64,000 nt of DNA from Haemaphysalis longicornis. Lineage: Eukaryota > Arthropoda > Arachnida > Ixodida > Ixodidae. Shown piece after piece: positions 33,065-45,195 of this stretch. Position 1 is the first letter of the stretch; every line of letters starts with the position of its first letter. A program made the position numbers and the translations under genes. Where the stretch lies: assembly GCA_013339765.2 (NCBI GenBank), contig JABSTR010003113.1, positions 1 to 64,000 of the forward strand, in the 5' to 3' direction. The notes beneath the pieces were generated by a model. It was given only the letters and a program-made list of their open reading frames with translations. It made no database searches and was not told the DNA's origin.

Positions 33065-36000
33065 ATGTGCTTCAAGCCATCAACCGGTCATCCTGCAATG
33101 GAATTGCCGAGGCCTTTCGAACAAATTAGGAGAACTAAAAACCAAAATTCACTCTGGTAAACTTCATGTGTGGGCGCTCCTGTTACAGGAATCAACCAAG
33201 TTGTGCGCCCTCCCTCACTTCATTGGTTACCATAGTCCTTCCATCCCGGATAATCGCACTGGCAATGCACCTGGAAAGGCGGCAATATACATTGTCAATA
33301 GTGTTCCTCAAACACCAATCGATCTTCAGAAATGGTGCAACCAACAGCAAGAGGTGATCGCAGTTTTAACGCGCCCAGCCAAAACACCACTTCTTCTAGT
33401 GTCCTTTTATGGGAGGCCATGCAGAGCACGTCTTAACCTCGGTTGGCTCCACCACCTCAGGGCTATGTACCCAGGTACTCCCATACTCGTAGCGGGAGAC
33501 TTCAACGCCCCACACTCATTGTCGGGCTACGAGCAAGACTCCAAGAGGGGAGTGCAGGTTCATGACACCTTCACGAGCATGAACTTTACCTTACTGAACA
33601 TTCCAGCCGTACCTACCATCCCTTCAACTCGGTCTCATGCCCCGGACCTTACGTGGTGGCTGGGACCCGGTAATCCCTCCTGGAATCCGGAGCCAGACGC
33701 TTGGGCGAGCGACCATTCTCCAATTTTGATTGGCTTACACACGAAGAAGTTACATAAACTTCGTCGCCAGGTCAGAATTGTTCACTGGGACAAAGTCCGC
33801 TCTGACGAACGAGCTTCTTCACTAACTTCCGAGAACCTAATTTCCACGCTGCAGTCCGTACTCACCAACTGCACTATACATACCACCGTGAACGAGGATC
33901 AACCGAAGCCCGATTTGCACCTCCTTAAACTTTGGGCAGAGCGTCGCCGAGCAGAGATTTTTGCTAATCGCCACCCGACGCAATTCAACGCTCGTGTCAC
34001 GGCAAACCGTATCGCGGCACAAGCGCGACGCTACGAGAAACAGTTGTCACGTCGCCGTTGGCATGACTGGTGCTCTGGCTTTGGCTCTGGCTCTGGCACT
34101 GGAAACAAGGCCTTATGGCGGACCTTCCAAGCCATGGAGAGGAGTGGCAGCCTGGTTGATCCATCAGCAAGCATTCGCTTGGCTCTCAACATCAGCCCAG
34201 AGGAGTTTGCGGACAGAGCGGCCGTGAGTTTCTTTCCCAACCACCAACAACCTCCGGCCGCCTCTCCGTCGGCTGTGGTACTGGATGAATCGGGTATAAC
34301 CGAACCGTTTACGATGGCCGAGCTCATCGCGGCCATTGAAGAATCAAAAGCACACTCTTCTCCAGGGTATGATGAAATCCCGTATGAGCTGTTCAAGAAC
34401 TTGGAGGGGGAGGCCTTGGACGCAATACTCCGTTCGTTGAATGATGTGTGGGCGAAAGGTGTCATTCCACCCGAGTGGAAACACTCCGTGGTAGTGCCTA
34501 TCCCCAAACCGGGAAAACCACCCACGGGTATTAATGCACTAAGACCTATTTCTTTGACACCGACAATATGCAAGATATTTGAGCGGATACTGGCCACTCG
34601 ATTATCCTGGTGGCTGGAGCACAACAGGAAATACCATCCTGCTCAGATTGGCTTCAGACCGCACCTAGGTACAGAGGATGGACTCTCTATTCTGGCTGAT
34701 GATATCTTGCATGTTTTCACCCCACAGCCATCTTGTGCGGACTGTGGTGGCTACCGACATTTCCAAGGCCTATGACAACGTGGACCACAGGACAATACTC
34801 AGAAACATGGAGTCCTTAGGGATTCCACATCATGTATCCAAAGTGGTACACTCCTTCCTGTGCTCAAGGACGTTTTCTGTACGAGTGGATGGGAAGCCGG
34901 TCGGCCTGTTTACATCGAATCGTGGGGTACCGCAAGGTTCCGTGCTAGCACCGCTGCTCTTCAACATCGCATTTGCACCCTTGGCATGGAAGTTGCAAGA
35001 CATCCCTTTCGTGAGATTTATTATCTACGCGGATGATGTCACACTGTGGTCCACAAACCGCGACCTCGGTTTACAGTGCCGTCATCTCCAGCAAGCCCTA
35101 GATGTTTTTCATGCCTTTGCGCAATCAGCCGGTTTAGAAATTTCAGCTGAGAAGTCGTGCTACATACAAGTGGCTAATAAGTCAGGAAGGAAGTTAGCCT
35201 CTATGACTAACTTTCAACTTAAAATTGGTTCAGCTGCTATACCAGCGAAAGAAGAGCTGCGGGTGCTCGACTTCTGATCCACCAGTCGGGTTCTGGTCTT
35301 CACTGGCTCCGGAAGGCACGGAAGGAGTCCTCGACAACCTTGCACTTGATCCGCCGGATTGCAGCGCGTAGTGGAGGAGCCCGCACGGAGGTGGCTAGAA
35401 GACTCGTACGTGCTGTTCTCCAGCCGCGCCTACTCTACCAGGCACAATTTCACAGACTGACCAAGCAACAATGGGCGCAACTTGAGACTATAAACCGAGA
35501 AGCTATGCGCACCATCACGGCACTTCCTCGTCTTACCCCGATACCCATCTTACAGGAACACGCCCAGCTCAATACTATAACGGAGCTTATAAACCAGCGC
35601 GAAGAAGGAAGGAAGCTCAAGCGTTTGTATATTCCAGTGGTCGCAGCGCTTCATTCACATTTTTGTCATGCGTCCCCCGTCACTTCAACCTCAGACGATC
35701 TTCCACCATGGCGGTACACGACAATGACAACGAATAAGACGACGAAGCTTCGTCGCCGTGACCAGCCAGCGCCAACCTCCGATACCACAGTCCCTGAAGG
35801 CCACTGCGTAGTGTAGCACAGACGCAGCTCTTCTGCCGGACGGAGGACGGACTGCTTTCGTCAGTGCCACGCACCCGGAAATCAAAGGCTCGCGCTGTTA
35901 CGCTACCGACACTCCGGACCCGCTGCTACTGGAGCTCCAGGCTGTTCATGACGCAGTCAATGCTGCAAGTGCACTCCATAACATCGCGGAGGTGCATATA

Positions 36001-36650
36001 TATACAGACTCGCTCAGTGTTGTGAAGCATCTGAAGCAAGTAAAGAAGACACCTCTGATCTGCCAACAGATTCACAGCCTCCACAGAACATCAGAGCTAA
36101 CGATCCGTGTACATTGGGTACAGGGGCACGGTCGGAATATACTGAATCAATTAGCGGACCATATTTCCCACTCGTCTTCCCCCCTGAATTCTCCCCTAGC
36201 CCCCTTCCTTGTGATCCGCGCTCCCGTCTTTTAGCCCGGAAATCTCTCCTGAGAAGGGACACACGTGCCCTAATTCCCCCGTGTGTCTGCTCCCTGCCCC
36301 CTAATCTTTCCCGGGTGGAGGAAGTTTCTCTCAGGAGGCTTCGGGCTGGGGTGGCCCTCACACCTTCAGTCACTTGGACTTGGGGGCACTCACAAGACGT
36401 CCCAGGAACGTGTCCCAAGTGTCCGTCTCCGGCGGTTGAAGCTGACGCCAAGCATCTTTTGTGGACGTGCGCGGGAACGAGGACAGCTCGAGACCATGCG
36501 CTCAGAAAGGTTGGTCTCCGGTGGGATAAACCGGATGACTACAACCGCTGGGTGCAGGACGATAAATACTGCAGGTCGCTGATGACTTTCTGCACGCCAC
36601 TGGACTGCATGCATACGTGTAGATTTGAACACCTGTCGGTTTCGTGACAT
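33057..36650 (+). pseudogene. LINE ORF2 (endonuclease, RT, RNase H)
   Basis: The first 572 codons (to 34,775) are uninterrupted. They contain the endonuclease (LQWNCRGLSNK, LLLQES, ILVAGDFNAPHS, ASDHSPI) and the first RT motifs (SSPGYDEIPYELFK, VPIPKPGKPP, LRPISLTPTICKIFERIL, QIGFRP). After a frameshift near 34,725 come motif A ATDISKAYDNVDH, motif B RGVPQGSVLAPLLF and YADD at 35,026-35,037. A stop at 35,277 and shifts follow. The RNase H remnants are IYTDSLSV (36,000) and NQLADH (36,150). A CPKCPSPAVEADAKHLLWTC zinc motif lies at about 36,410. A short (GGCTCT)n expansion near 34,078 adds a Gly-Ser run. Confidence 0.85.
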
Positions 36651-36842
36651 TCTGTGCTCTTGGCAGCCCCTCTCTCCCTATTTTCTTCTCTTTCTCTTTC
36701 CTTCCTACTTTTTGCTCTACTTCCCATTTTTAAAACGCCTCTCTTTCTCTTTCCTTCCTACTTTCTTCTCTACCTCTATCTTTAAAACGTCTTCCATATG
36801 CCGCGCGGCAAACACTCGTAATTAAAAAAAAAAAAAAAAAAA
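36651..36842 (+). repeat. LINE 3'UTR pyrimidine tract and poly(A) tail
   Basis: CT-rich sequence (repeated CTCTTTCTCTTTCCTTCCTAC at about 36,687 and 36,742) precedes a run of about 18 A ending at 36,842. The run marks the 3' end of the LINE above. Confidence 0.8.
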
Positions 36843-36957
36843 GATAGTCATGTTGTTGGCTTACCGAGGGCTGGCGTGATTCAAAAGACTTCTATCGATG
36901 GCTTCAGGAGCCGAGATCGGCGAGGCTAGGGGCCGGAACGGAGGTCACAGGCACCAC

Positions 36958-38065
36958 AGGACCGTTCGGCCTAACCGAAGTAGACGTAATTTGGCCAGGG
37001 ATTTTATATCGGGCCTCCTTCCGGCAGACGTGTTCGGCCCAGGTCCAAATGTGCGCGTTTTGGCTGTATACGGTCGTACTCCCATGGCCCTCCAACGGCC
37101 AGTCTCTGTCGGCCAGTCGACCTGCTTACGTTCTTACGACATAGGTCGCCGGCCATTAGAAAGCCACCTGTGCGCGGCCGAAATACGGCAACCGCAAGTC
37201 AACGAAGATGCGTTCATCTGACTCCAGCCGGTTTCATGCTGCCAGAACGTCGGCCATGCTACGGCATTGGAGTTCAGCCACAGTACGTTAACTCTATTGA
37301 GGCCGCTGGACGACCACTTCACGCAGTGCAAGCGCATCACTCAGCCGCACTATGGAGCAGCACAAGCCTACCATTATGCGGCTACAGAAGCCACATCAAA
37401 GGGAGCCCGCAGGACACCACCAGCCGTCCAGCCTTCACTGCAGCCCTGCATATTGATCAGCTTCAGTTGACAGTGAAATTCATTTATTAAACACAGGCCC
37501 CAACTTGTCCTTCCTATCCCAGGCAGCACAGGGCTGTTCGGCCTAACTCAAGCCGGTGTACTTTGACCGGTGATTTTCAATACGGCCATTTTCGGGCAGC
37601 CGTGTCCAGCCCGTGGCCACATGTGGGCCTTTAGCCGTATACGGCCGGACTCCCATTGCTGTCCAACAGCCAGCGTTCGTCGGCCAGTCGACCGGCTTAC
37701 GTTATACGGCCGTAGGGAACTGGCCACTGCAAAGCCACACGTGAGTGGCCGATGTACGGCCACCGGAAGACAGCCGAGATGCGGTCGTCGAACTCCAGCC
37801 GGAGTAAAGCTGCCAGAAGTTCGTCCATGCTACGCGCATTGGAGCTCAGCCACAGTACGCTAATTGTACTGAGGCCGCTGGATGACCACTGCGTGCAGCT
37901 CATGCAGATGACTCAGTCGCGCTTGGCAGCAGTACAAACCCACGATTTTGGGTCCACCGAGCGCACATCAAAGTGAGCCCGCGCGCCACCACCAGCCATC
38001 CAGCGTTCAGTGCGGCCTTGCTTAATTATCAGCGTCAGTTAACAGCAAAATTTATTTATTAAACA
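36958..38065. repeat. Tandem pair of ~570-bp units rich in GGCCG
   Basis: Unit 1 (about 36,958-37,495) and unit 2 (about 37,528-38,065) share landmarks in the same order: TTCGGCCTAAC, a GTATACGG stretch followed by CTCCCAT, GTCGGCCAGTCGACC, CTCCAGCCGG, CAGCCACAGTACG, GAGGCCGCTGGA, ACACCACCAGCC-type sequence, and TTTATTAAACAC at the end. The units are visibly diverged, so the duplication is old. GGCCG/CGGCC words are unusually frequent. No coding capacity or known family was recognised. Confidence 0.75.
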
Positions 38066-38074
38066 CTGCTCACA

Positions 38075-38745
38075 AATAGCCATTTCATTATTGCTGTGTC
38101 ACTGTTACTGTCGCATTCAAAAAATATTTATTTTTTTCAAGCTGCAATAGATGTATTGTCCAGATCCTCACATCCTCTTTGGGGCGGCTTACCTGTAATA
38201 CACGGGGAAGGAAGAGGGGAGGGAGTGGAAGGCGCATACTTTAACGGGTTGGATTTCGCGCAGATGAAAGTGCCGCTTTTAGCCCGTTTGTTCCTGAACA
38301 CTTTCCTGCGCTGACTAAATCAACTATTTTTATGACATTTGCTTCACCAGTTTTGTTGTATACAAAACCGGCGCGAATGCCTTTACGAAGCGTGCATTAC
38401 AAAACACTCAATATCATTCAATATAATTTCCTTCACACAAAACGTATGTTCAGGTTTTGCCCATTTTCCTTACAAAGAAATTTTCTACTTGATCAACTTT
38501 TCTGATCATCTTTCGCAGGTCTGATCCTAGAAGAGATCGAACAAGTACTTTCATTTTCACTCTATTTTTTATGTTGTTTCCACGAGTTGTGTGCACACCG
38601 CTTAATATTACAAAAGAACCTAATTTTCCTATAATGTCGTACTACGTTAAAAAAATTCTAGACGCGTTGCGAATGACGCCCTGCTTCAGGTGGCTGCAGT
38701 TGTATCCCTCTGTGTTCACGCAAGGAAAGGCGTAATGCTAGAGTT
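38075..38745 (+). repeat. Dispersed ~670-bp repeat block, copy 1
   Basis: It aligns along its length with 41,410-42,095 in the same orientation. Shared landmarks include TTGCTGTGTC, GAACACTTTCYTGC, CATATAATTTCCTTCACACA (or its ATATAATTTCC variant), GAGATCGARCAAGTAC, TGTCGTACTWCGTTAAAAAA and TTGCGAATGACGCCCTGCTT. It is moderately diverged and non-coding. It directly follows the 570-bp tandem units. Confidence 0.75.
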
Positions 38746-39359
38746 TCCTAATTTGTTTCAAACCAATAGCGTAGCAAAGATACTATTCATACGGCAAACC
38801 TTGCATACTACAACTAGTAAAACAATGAATATTTCATTAGTGAAGTTGGAATGTCTAAGGTTCTCAACCCGTCGGAGGCAAATTTGCAGGTCCAAGAGTG
38901 TATTGATTTATTTATTTAAGAATTTTTAATTATTTATTTAATTTATTTATTTGTTTATTGATTTATTCGTTACCTGCTTCGCCTTTGCATCTATTAGAGC
39001 ACGAAGATCATACATAACACTAAGCATCAAATTTGAAACCAAAAAACAAAATAATTCTATAAAGCACTGTGGATATCGCCATTATAAACCGTGGATACAA
39101 TCATACGTGGAAGATAATTACACTCTCGTATTGAACTAAGATAAAATGAAATGCGCAAGGCGTCCCCTTTAAAGGAAAGTTAATAATTTGCTTTAAGCTA
39201 GCGGTCCCACTTTGGGGTATCGAACGCACATGAGCGAACTACGGTTGTTTTTTTTTTAGCTAGATCTAGGTTCGCTGAAATTTGTCTCAGAAAGCCGGAA
39301 ACATTTGCAGCGTTGACTTTTATGATGTGAACAAGCCTATTTAACCTCTACCCACCCGT
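38746..39359. other. AT-rich unassigned sequence
   Basis: AT-rich sequence with a (TTTATTTA)n-like stretch at about 38,905-38,970. No gene or named repeat was recognised. Confidence 0.5.
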
Positions 39360-39374
39360 TAAATAAACTTCTAG

Positions 39375-39690
39375 TTATTGATATTCCCCGGCCGTTCTTA
39401 AAGCTGCATAATTTACGGTATACTCATTCAATTGGAATGAATGTTTTCTTGTAAAGGTGACGTTCAAACACTTTTTAACATTCAACGACTTTTCCGAATC
39501 AGCACACCAGGATGTTATTAAATTCGAATCATGCTGCAGGTATCCGGAATCCCGTTCATTCGCTATAGTCCTGTAAACTACACAGTCATTACCGAACATT
39601 TCGAACAAAAATTTGGAGCATATAGTAATAACGTTTATATATAACAGAAAGCATGAGGCCCCGCAACGGAGGTTGGCGAATTTCTGAAGT
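39375..39690 (-). pseudogene. CR1-like LINE RT relic around the catalytic motif
   Basis: The minus strand reads a decayed GL-x-L-x-VIYIN stretch (about 39,680-39,640), then FGNDCVVYRTI where FADDC is expected (39,585-39,596). SWCADSEKSLNVKKCLNVTFTRK and NEYTVNYAAL follow, the usual RT palm-to-thumb transition. Ala-Asp is changed to Gly-Asn, so the catalytic site is destroyed. A short, old fragment. Confidence 0.7.
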
Positions 39691-40785
39691 CACGAGAACA
39701 TACCCGCACGAACAACCATTGAGAGTGACCGGCTGCTGTCTTATAGAAAGATACTTTCAGTTTATAGCCCGCAATGTACTTACAAGAAAATGATATAAAA
39801 AACCGTCAATTACTTTATTTACAATCCAAGAAAATACAGTCAACTAATTTAAGCTTATCTACTGCTAGGGCCAAATCGTGAGTGAACTCAACAAGCTGCG
39901 TCGAGCAAGAAAACCCTGACAAAATCTCTGTTTGCTAGGATGATGGCGATTATGTTCACCTAAATGAGTCATATCCCAAGTGTAGGTAAGCTCACCTTCA
40001 AACACCACAACTAATTTACATCAAGGCTTCATCATTGACAAGGCCATGTTATCGCAAATTTCAAATAACAATTCTTTTTGAATAGGCAGTAATAAAATCA
40101 CATGAAGTAACAGTGCAGGGCACGAAGGTGAACCTACCAATGCACGGGCTTAGCCTCTTGTACGTTTATCACCAAGGAAATAGTGCAACATGGTTTTTCG
40201 CAGTGTTATTTTAAGAAGAATAGCCGCAAAGTTGCGCTTTTGCGCACCGTTGCCTTTCTTTGGTGGCGAGTCCTTGACATGGCACCAGTTGAGTTCCTGC
40301 GTGGTGTCCGCTTGCTGGACGCCCTTCCAGGCTAGTTATTTTGGCGAACCACCATCATCTCGGGTCGGACATTTCTGCCGTGTCGATGCCTCCAATCCTC
40401 TCCATTTCTTGAGAGGGCGAAAAGCTTCGAGCTGAGGCGTTGACGAAGTCGGCGGAGGAGGCGTGGTAACAGCTTATGACTGGGGAAGCGTATCTCATCC
40501 GTCGGTGTGGCACAGTGTTCTGTGGCATTCCGATGGCCTAAAATGTTCCCTGGTAATGTTCAGTGAGTCCTTGCACCTTGCCCGTTCACCTAGAACACTT
40601 ATTACTGCTTCGAAAACGAATTGCGTTCATGTAAAACGCAAAAACACCGAGCGCATTCAAAACGTGCCTGCGTCGTTCGGCTCTCTAACGGCTTTTTCTT
40701 TACCCAGGGAAAAGCCGGTCCTACAGCAGCCGCTCTCCTTCCAAGCACGTCTGTGCCATGAATTCTCGGCTCCCAGACGCATGCC
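39691..40785. other. Unassigned sequence
   Basis: About 1.1 kb without recognisable coding, RNA or repeat features. Short open frames at 40,190-40,435 and 40,463-40,921 (plus) have no motif I can name. Confidence 0.45.
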
Positions 40786-40789
40786 GTTG

Positions 40790-41290
40790 TTCGGCTCTAC
40801 ACCACATTCGGAAAGAATGACTTATAACCTAAGACCTTACGTAGGCTCGTCTCCTCTTGAACACCATCTGCCAAATATTCTGCGGCCGTTCGCTTGGTGT
40901 AATTCGGCCGAGGACCGCTAACCAAATGATAAACGTACATTCTGGGGCCATACCTCGGCAGGTCTCCTTTATAACACCGGTTGCCCGAAGAAAACGAATA
41001 TTCTGCGTCCGAAACGTCGTTCACCGTGGATAGAGCGAATGCGCGGCCGCCGCGCTCTCGCCGGTCTCCTTTCGAACACCAACTGCCGCAAGAATATGGG
41101 TATTCTGTGGCCGGTCGCTTGCCGTGCTTCGGCTGAACACCGCTTCCCGAAGGAAAAACGGGTGCCCTAAGGCCGTACTTCAGCCGTTCTCTTTCTCAAC
41201 ATCGGCAGCCAAACGTGAACTGATTATCTGACAGACGCGTACGGGTAGCTGCCGTTCTGCGTGTCAACACGGGCAGCCGGAAAAATACCG
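40790..41290. repeat. Degenerate minisatellite, unit ~100-113 bp
   Basis: Four to five diverged units can be lined up by the phrase GTCTCCTTTNNAACACCNNNTGCC. It occurs near 40,848, 40,961 and 41,061, with more distant forms near 41,174 and 41,250. Each is followed by an AAGAA...ATTCTG phrase and GGCCG-type words. It precedes repeat block copy 2, as the 570-bp tandem units precede copy 1. Confidence 0.55.
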
Positions 41291-41409
41291 GAGCGCTGGT
41301 AGGCGAATGTTGGCCGTTCAACGTCCTATCAGTGGGTGCCAGAAACTGAATGCTGGCCGGGCATGCCAGAAAGCGGCCATAGGCGGGCCAGTCTTGGGAC
41401 ACACTTTCT

Positions 41410-42095
41410 GTGCCGCCTGGGATGTTTGCTGTGTCTCTCTTACCGTCGGATACAGAAAGTATTTATTTCACTGTATAGCTGGAAAAGTTGGATTGTCAAG
41501 GTCATGTTATCTTCTGTGCGGCGGCCCAGCTATAATAAACGAAGTGGGAGGGTCGCGGAGGGTGCTTCTTTTAGTGGGTTGAGTTTGACGAAGATTAAAG
41601 AGCCGCTGTTAACCAATTTCTTTTAGGACAATCGTCCCGAACACTTTCTTGCTCTGACTGAATCCGCTATTTTTACATCAGCTGCTTAGCCACTTAAGTC
41701 ATATTTAAAACCGACACGAAGGCTTTTGCGAAGTATTTTGGTACTCCACAAAACACTCAGGAACGTTTCATATAATTTCCTTCACACAGAAAGCATGTGC
41801 CGTTCTTGACCATTTCTCTTTTAAAGCAATTTTATTCTCGAACGGCTTTTCTGACGAGCTTTCACAGGGCTGAGTCTAGCAGAGATCGAGCAAGTACCTA
41901 CGTTTTGAATCTATTTCTGACGTTTTCATGAGCTACGTGCATACCACTTAATATTTTAAAAGAACCTAATTTCTCTGTAATGTCGTACTTCGTTAAAAAA
42001 ATTGGAGACGTGTTGCGAATGACGCCCTGCTTCTGGTGGCTGCACTTGTGTCCCAATTTGTGTTCACGGCGTACGACTAGAGTTACATAGCTTCC
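41410..42095 (+). repeat. Dispersed ~670-bp repeat block, copy 2
   Basis: Second copy of the block at 38,075-38,745, in the same orientation. The two start positions are about 3.3 kb apart. Its start TGTGCCGCCTGGGA is the approximate reverse complement of TCCCAGGCAGCACA found at about 37,520, between the tandem units. That could reflect an inverted terminal motif, but the match is short. Confidence 0.7.
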
Positions 42096-42463
42096 CAGCA
42101 AACCACTAACATCTCTGCGACATCCCAATGAGATCCCAACATCTATGTCCCAGCAGTATCTCTATTAGACATCCGTACAACGTGCACTAATTTTATAAAA
42201 ATTTTTGGATGTTCAGATAATGTTGCTGGTACCTTGTTGTCGGACGTTCTTTCCACTATGCTAAAGACATACTCTCGATTTTGCTGCTACTTCATTTGTG
42301 GACGGTGTTTAGAGATATGTTGCTGACGCTGTTCAGATGTTATTGGTTGTCCGTTTGTTTCTTGGTACATGTCTATCGCACTTACATTTGTTTTAGCTAT
42401 ATTTGCTATACTTTATTTTCAAACGCCCCGCAGGCGTACTGTTTTGTAGTTGCCGGGGGGTTT

Positions 42464-43093
42464 TGTATGTGTTGTGTAAGGGTTGAAGGATACCCCTTCG
42501 AGCGTAAAGGGTTCGCGAGCCCGAACCCGTCCGACGAAGTAACACCGATCCGCATGAGAACGAATCACCGGTTTATTCCGGGAAAACCAAGGCAGGAAAA
42601 AACAAACAAAGCAAGTTAGGATGCAATGTAAAAAGAGTACAGTAAGCAAGCACGGAAAGCGCGTAAGGAAAACCTTGCGGCGGTTGAAGCACTGCTTGTT
42701 CAGAAAGTTACAGCATGGTGCTGTACACTCACGACGACGTCTTCAGTCACTTGTGCCGACGTCGGGTGAAGAGCATCCGCCATGGACGCTGGTTGCTTCT
42801 CGCTGTCCAGGCGTCATGGTCGTGGCTCGCGGCCGCCCGCGGCCGCAGCTGCTCTCGCGTGTCCCCCGGTGCGCACTCCCCTCACTCCTCTTGTGAGCGC
42901 CGCTTTAAAGCCACTCGGTTGGTTGTGCGCATGCTCCGGGTTCTGTTGCACTACACGTGTTCGTTGCGGCTCACTGTTCATCGCACACGCGCGCACGGGC
43001 ACATGACGCGCTGACGCCACTATCGGTGTTCGACTGGCACTCACAGCAGTGTAATCACCCTCCGCGGGCGCACGTAGGGGCTGCGTCCCTACA
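42464..43093. mobile_element. Candidate insertion flanked by a 10-bp direct repeat
   Basis: A GC-rich segment of about 630 bases lies between GGGTTTTGTA at 42,458-42,467 and the same 10 bases at 43,094-43,103. If the boundary is placed after GGGTTT, the segment starts TG (TGTATGTG) and ends CA (CCCTACA), as a solo LTR would. A Mutator-like non-autonomous transposon is an alternative given the repeat length. No coding motif and no terminal inverted repeat were seen. Tentative. Confidence 0.35.
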
Positions 43094-43103
43094 GGGTTTT
43101 GTA

Positions 43104-43369
43104 GCGAGGGTTGTTGTGCAATTTTTGTAATCCACCAATATTGCTTTTACGGAAATTTAAATGTGGAGGACATAATAAATAAATTAGACTCAACATATGC
43201 CTCAACAAAATTTGATGCCCATACGAATTTTTATTCAGTGAAACCACCATTTTACTTCGTCGCTCTACCTGAAAACCTGAAAAATTGCTGGAGACACTGT
43301 TCACCCACACATGTTAAAAAACATTTCCCCAGCTTGTAGCGATGGTGAAAGGCTGGAGGAGCAGGACAG
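43104..43369. other. Unassigned sequence
   Basis: No feature recognised. The 73-codon minus-strand frame here has no motif. Confidence 0.4.
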
Positions 43370-43910
43370 CTGGCGGGTTCTTTCCTGGTCACTTTCCTCA
43401 CCGTACGGAAATCTTACCCCGCAACGCGGAAGAGGTGGCAATAGCCCTGGCCCACATCACCAGGCTGCCACCGGACATTAAATCACTTATTCAAAGACGG
43501 CCATTCAAGATTTGATTTGTGGCAGCGTTTCGGCTACAGCACACACGATTCTCGAAAATCCCCATACTCAACCACTCGACATCGTCTTGACCCCGGCCCC
43601 CACTGCAGTGGAAAGCAACGAGGTGGCCCACAAAGCAGTACGAGAACTAAATACCTGTGCTGGGCTCGCTCCTCTCTCTAACACAGTGCTCGGTCGGCAC
43701 GCGATCGTCTGCTCTCTTATCACGAATCCACGGAGCATTATCATCTCTCCCGCCGCCGTTTTCCCACTGCCCCCACGTCCCTCACCAACGCTCAGAAGTG
43801 GCTATGGCGACTCCTTCAGTACAACTCCCTCGGCCGTCGATCCCTCCTCCACCAGACCTACTCCTCTCAGTTCCCTAAATAGCAGTAAAAAAATACTGCA
43901 TTCTTAACCA
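43370..43910 (+). pseudogene. I-clade LINE RNase H relic
   Basis: The plus strand reads EEVAIALAHITRLPPDIKS (the Glu-containing helix), then after a frame break GSVSATAHTILENPHTQPLDIVLTP and ESNEVAHKAVRELN. These align by eye with the EEAAIALALTTRPSP, ILLQNPP, DIVWTPAHTG and NEAAHNTARGL segments of the LINE at 51,061-56,577. The catalytic DS-x-A motif and the His of WTPAHTG are lost. An isolated fragment of RNase H plus a low-complexity tail; no RT remains nearby. Confidence 0.65.
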
Positions 43911-44729
43911 TCATACACGTGTGTTTCACAAATTCTAAAAGCAAAAGTAGCCGATAATGAAGCTAGCGCACTTCCCTGAAAAATAAAACCGCGTGCTGCA
44001 GTCCGGATCGTTGGCGAGGCTTAATAAGCTGCTGGGATAGGAAATGGACGTTCTTAGTATTGTTTTATGAAGTATATTTTCAATTTGAACTTATATACAC
44101 GTAATGTCTTGAGATAAACAGCATACAACCTGCGCGCTTTTGATTCTGTTGTTTGAATTTCGCGCCATTTGCGTATGTTGGGCTACTCGAATTACCATTT
44201 GAAGATTTAGGTAGATAAATCATCTTTATTTTATTTAGGTCAGCAGAATTCCTTATAAAGAACAGATTTTATTTAAGGCTCGAGGTTCACGGCCAACAAT
44301 GTTCTTTTATTTGTATCAGAGCCATGAGCGCCGTCTGCTTCATTATACCAGCAATGCCCAAAGTGGGGCATGAATTCCTCCCGTTAAGATAAAAACACAT
44401 AAAATACGCAAAACTAACTACATAAAAGACGCAAAACTAACTGCAACTAACGCTGTAGTTTGAACCGTAGAAAAGTTCATTGTTTGATATGTTTTTTTGA
44501 GACCGCAAAATAACGACAATGCTGTAAAGCCAGATCACTCGAGCCAATCCAATCCACTGGTCATGACCTTCGACATGCATAGAGTGTACTAGAAGGATTT
44601 GAGTGGGACGAAAGGAGCGCTCCACTTGAAGCGGCGCTTGTAGATTGAATAGGCGGCGCCGCTTGCGAAGTGGACTCGCCAGTTGCGCTCGCGCAAGCGT
44701 GCGGTAACGCGCGGGCGCGCTGTTTCGGG
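43911..44729. other. Unassigned sequence
   Basis: About 0.8 kb without recognisable features on either strand. Confidence 0.45.
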
Positions 44730-45195
44730 TGTCGCCCAAATTTAAATGCAGAGCATTTCTTTAACTCACGATGTCACCCGTTGTTGTCGGCGTGCCTCGG
44801 CGTCCGCAACAGCCGTTCCAGGTGCGCCATCTCCCCCACTCCTCCTCTCCCACATCACGCTACCCTCCTCGCTCTCAACAACAGGTCCGCACCCCTTCCC
44901 CTACACTATATAAAAAATAATACTTACCGGCGCCTCGTTTCGATCCCACCACCCTGCGGCCGGAACGAAAGGTACATGGTGCTCTACCCACTGCGCCACA
45001 ATGCCGACACAGAATGGAAGGCTACGAACGCGCCTTATATCCTTGACTCATTCAAACTGCGTCAAGAAGCTGCTGATACAACGTATTCAATACCACCAAC
45101 TCCCCAAACACTAAACGTTAACGCAATACACCCACCCCCTATGCGACGCATTTACTCGAGTCCCCCTCGCGGGGAGATGGGCCCTTTTTTATGTT
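44730..45195 (-). mobile_element. tRNA-like SINE/repeat with AAATGCAGAGCATTT head
   Basis: On the plus strand the unit starts TTTAAATGCAGAGCATTTC and ends ATGCGACGCATTTACTCGAG...GGGGAGATGGGCCC plus T6. The palindromic head and tail resemble the unclassified repeat at 29,064 and 29,841, but the middle differs. On the minus strand the middle (45,002-44,930) has a tRNA-like A box TGGCGCAGTGG and a B-box-like GGATCGAAACG, suggesting a tRNA-derived SINE. Degenerate; not a functional tRNA. Confidence 0.55.

Larger units (their letters stand above)
31290..36842 (+). mobile_element. I-clade LINE ending in poly(A)
   Basis: 5'UTR, ORF1 with CCHC knuckles, then ORF2 (endonuclease, RT with YADD, RNase H, terminal zinc-finger-like motif), a pyrimidine-rich 3'UTR and about 18 A at 36,825-36,842. 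Domain content and ORF1/ORF2 overlap resemble the minus-strand LINE at 51,061-56,577, but the 3' tail is poly(A) instead of (TCC)n. Frameshifts interrupt both ORFs. The 5' boundary is approximate and no TSD was found. Confidence 0.8.

Noticed and set aside
36823..36842. Poly(A) as a processed pseudogene tail
   Set aside because: The sequence upstream is a LINE with ORF1 and ORF2, so the tail belongs to that LINE.
42098..42170. Short ACATCCCAA-type repetition as a satellite
   Set aside because: Only a few imperfect words recur, and the evidence is too weak to call a repeat array.
44930..45005. A functional tRNA gene on the minus strand
   Set aside because: The B box is imperfect and no cloverleaf closes at the acceptor. 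Better explained as a SINE.
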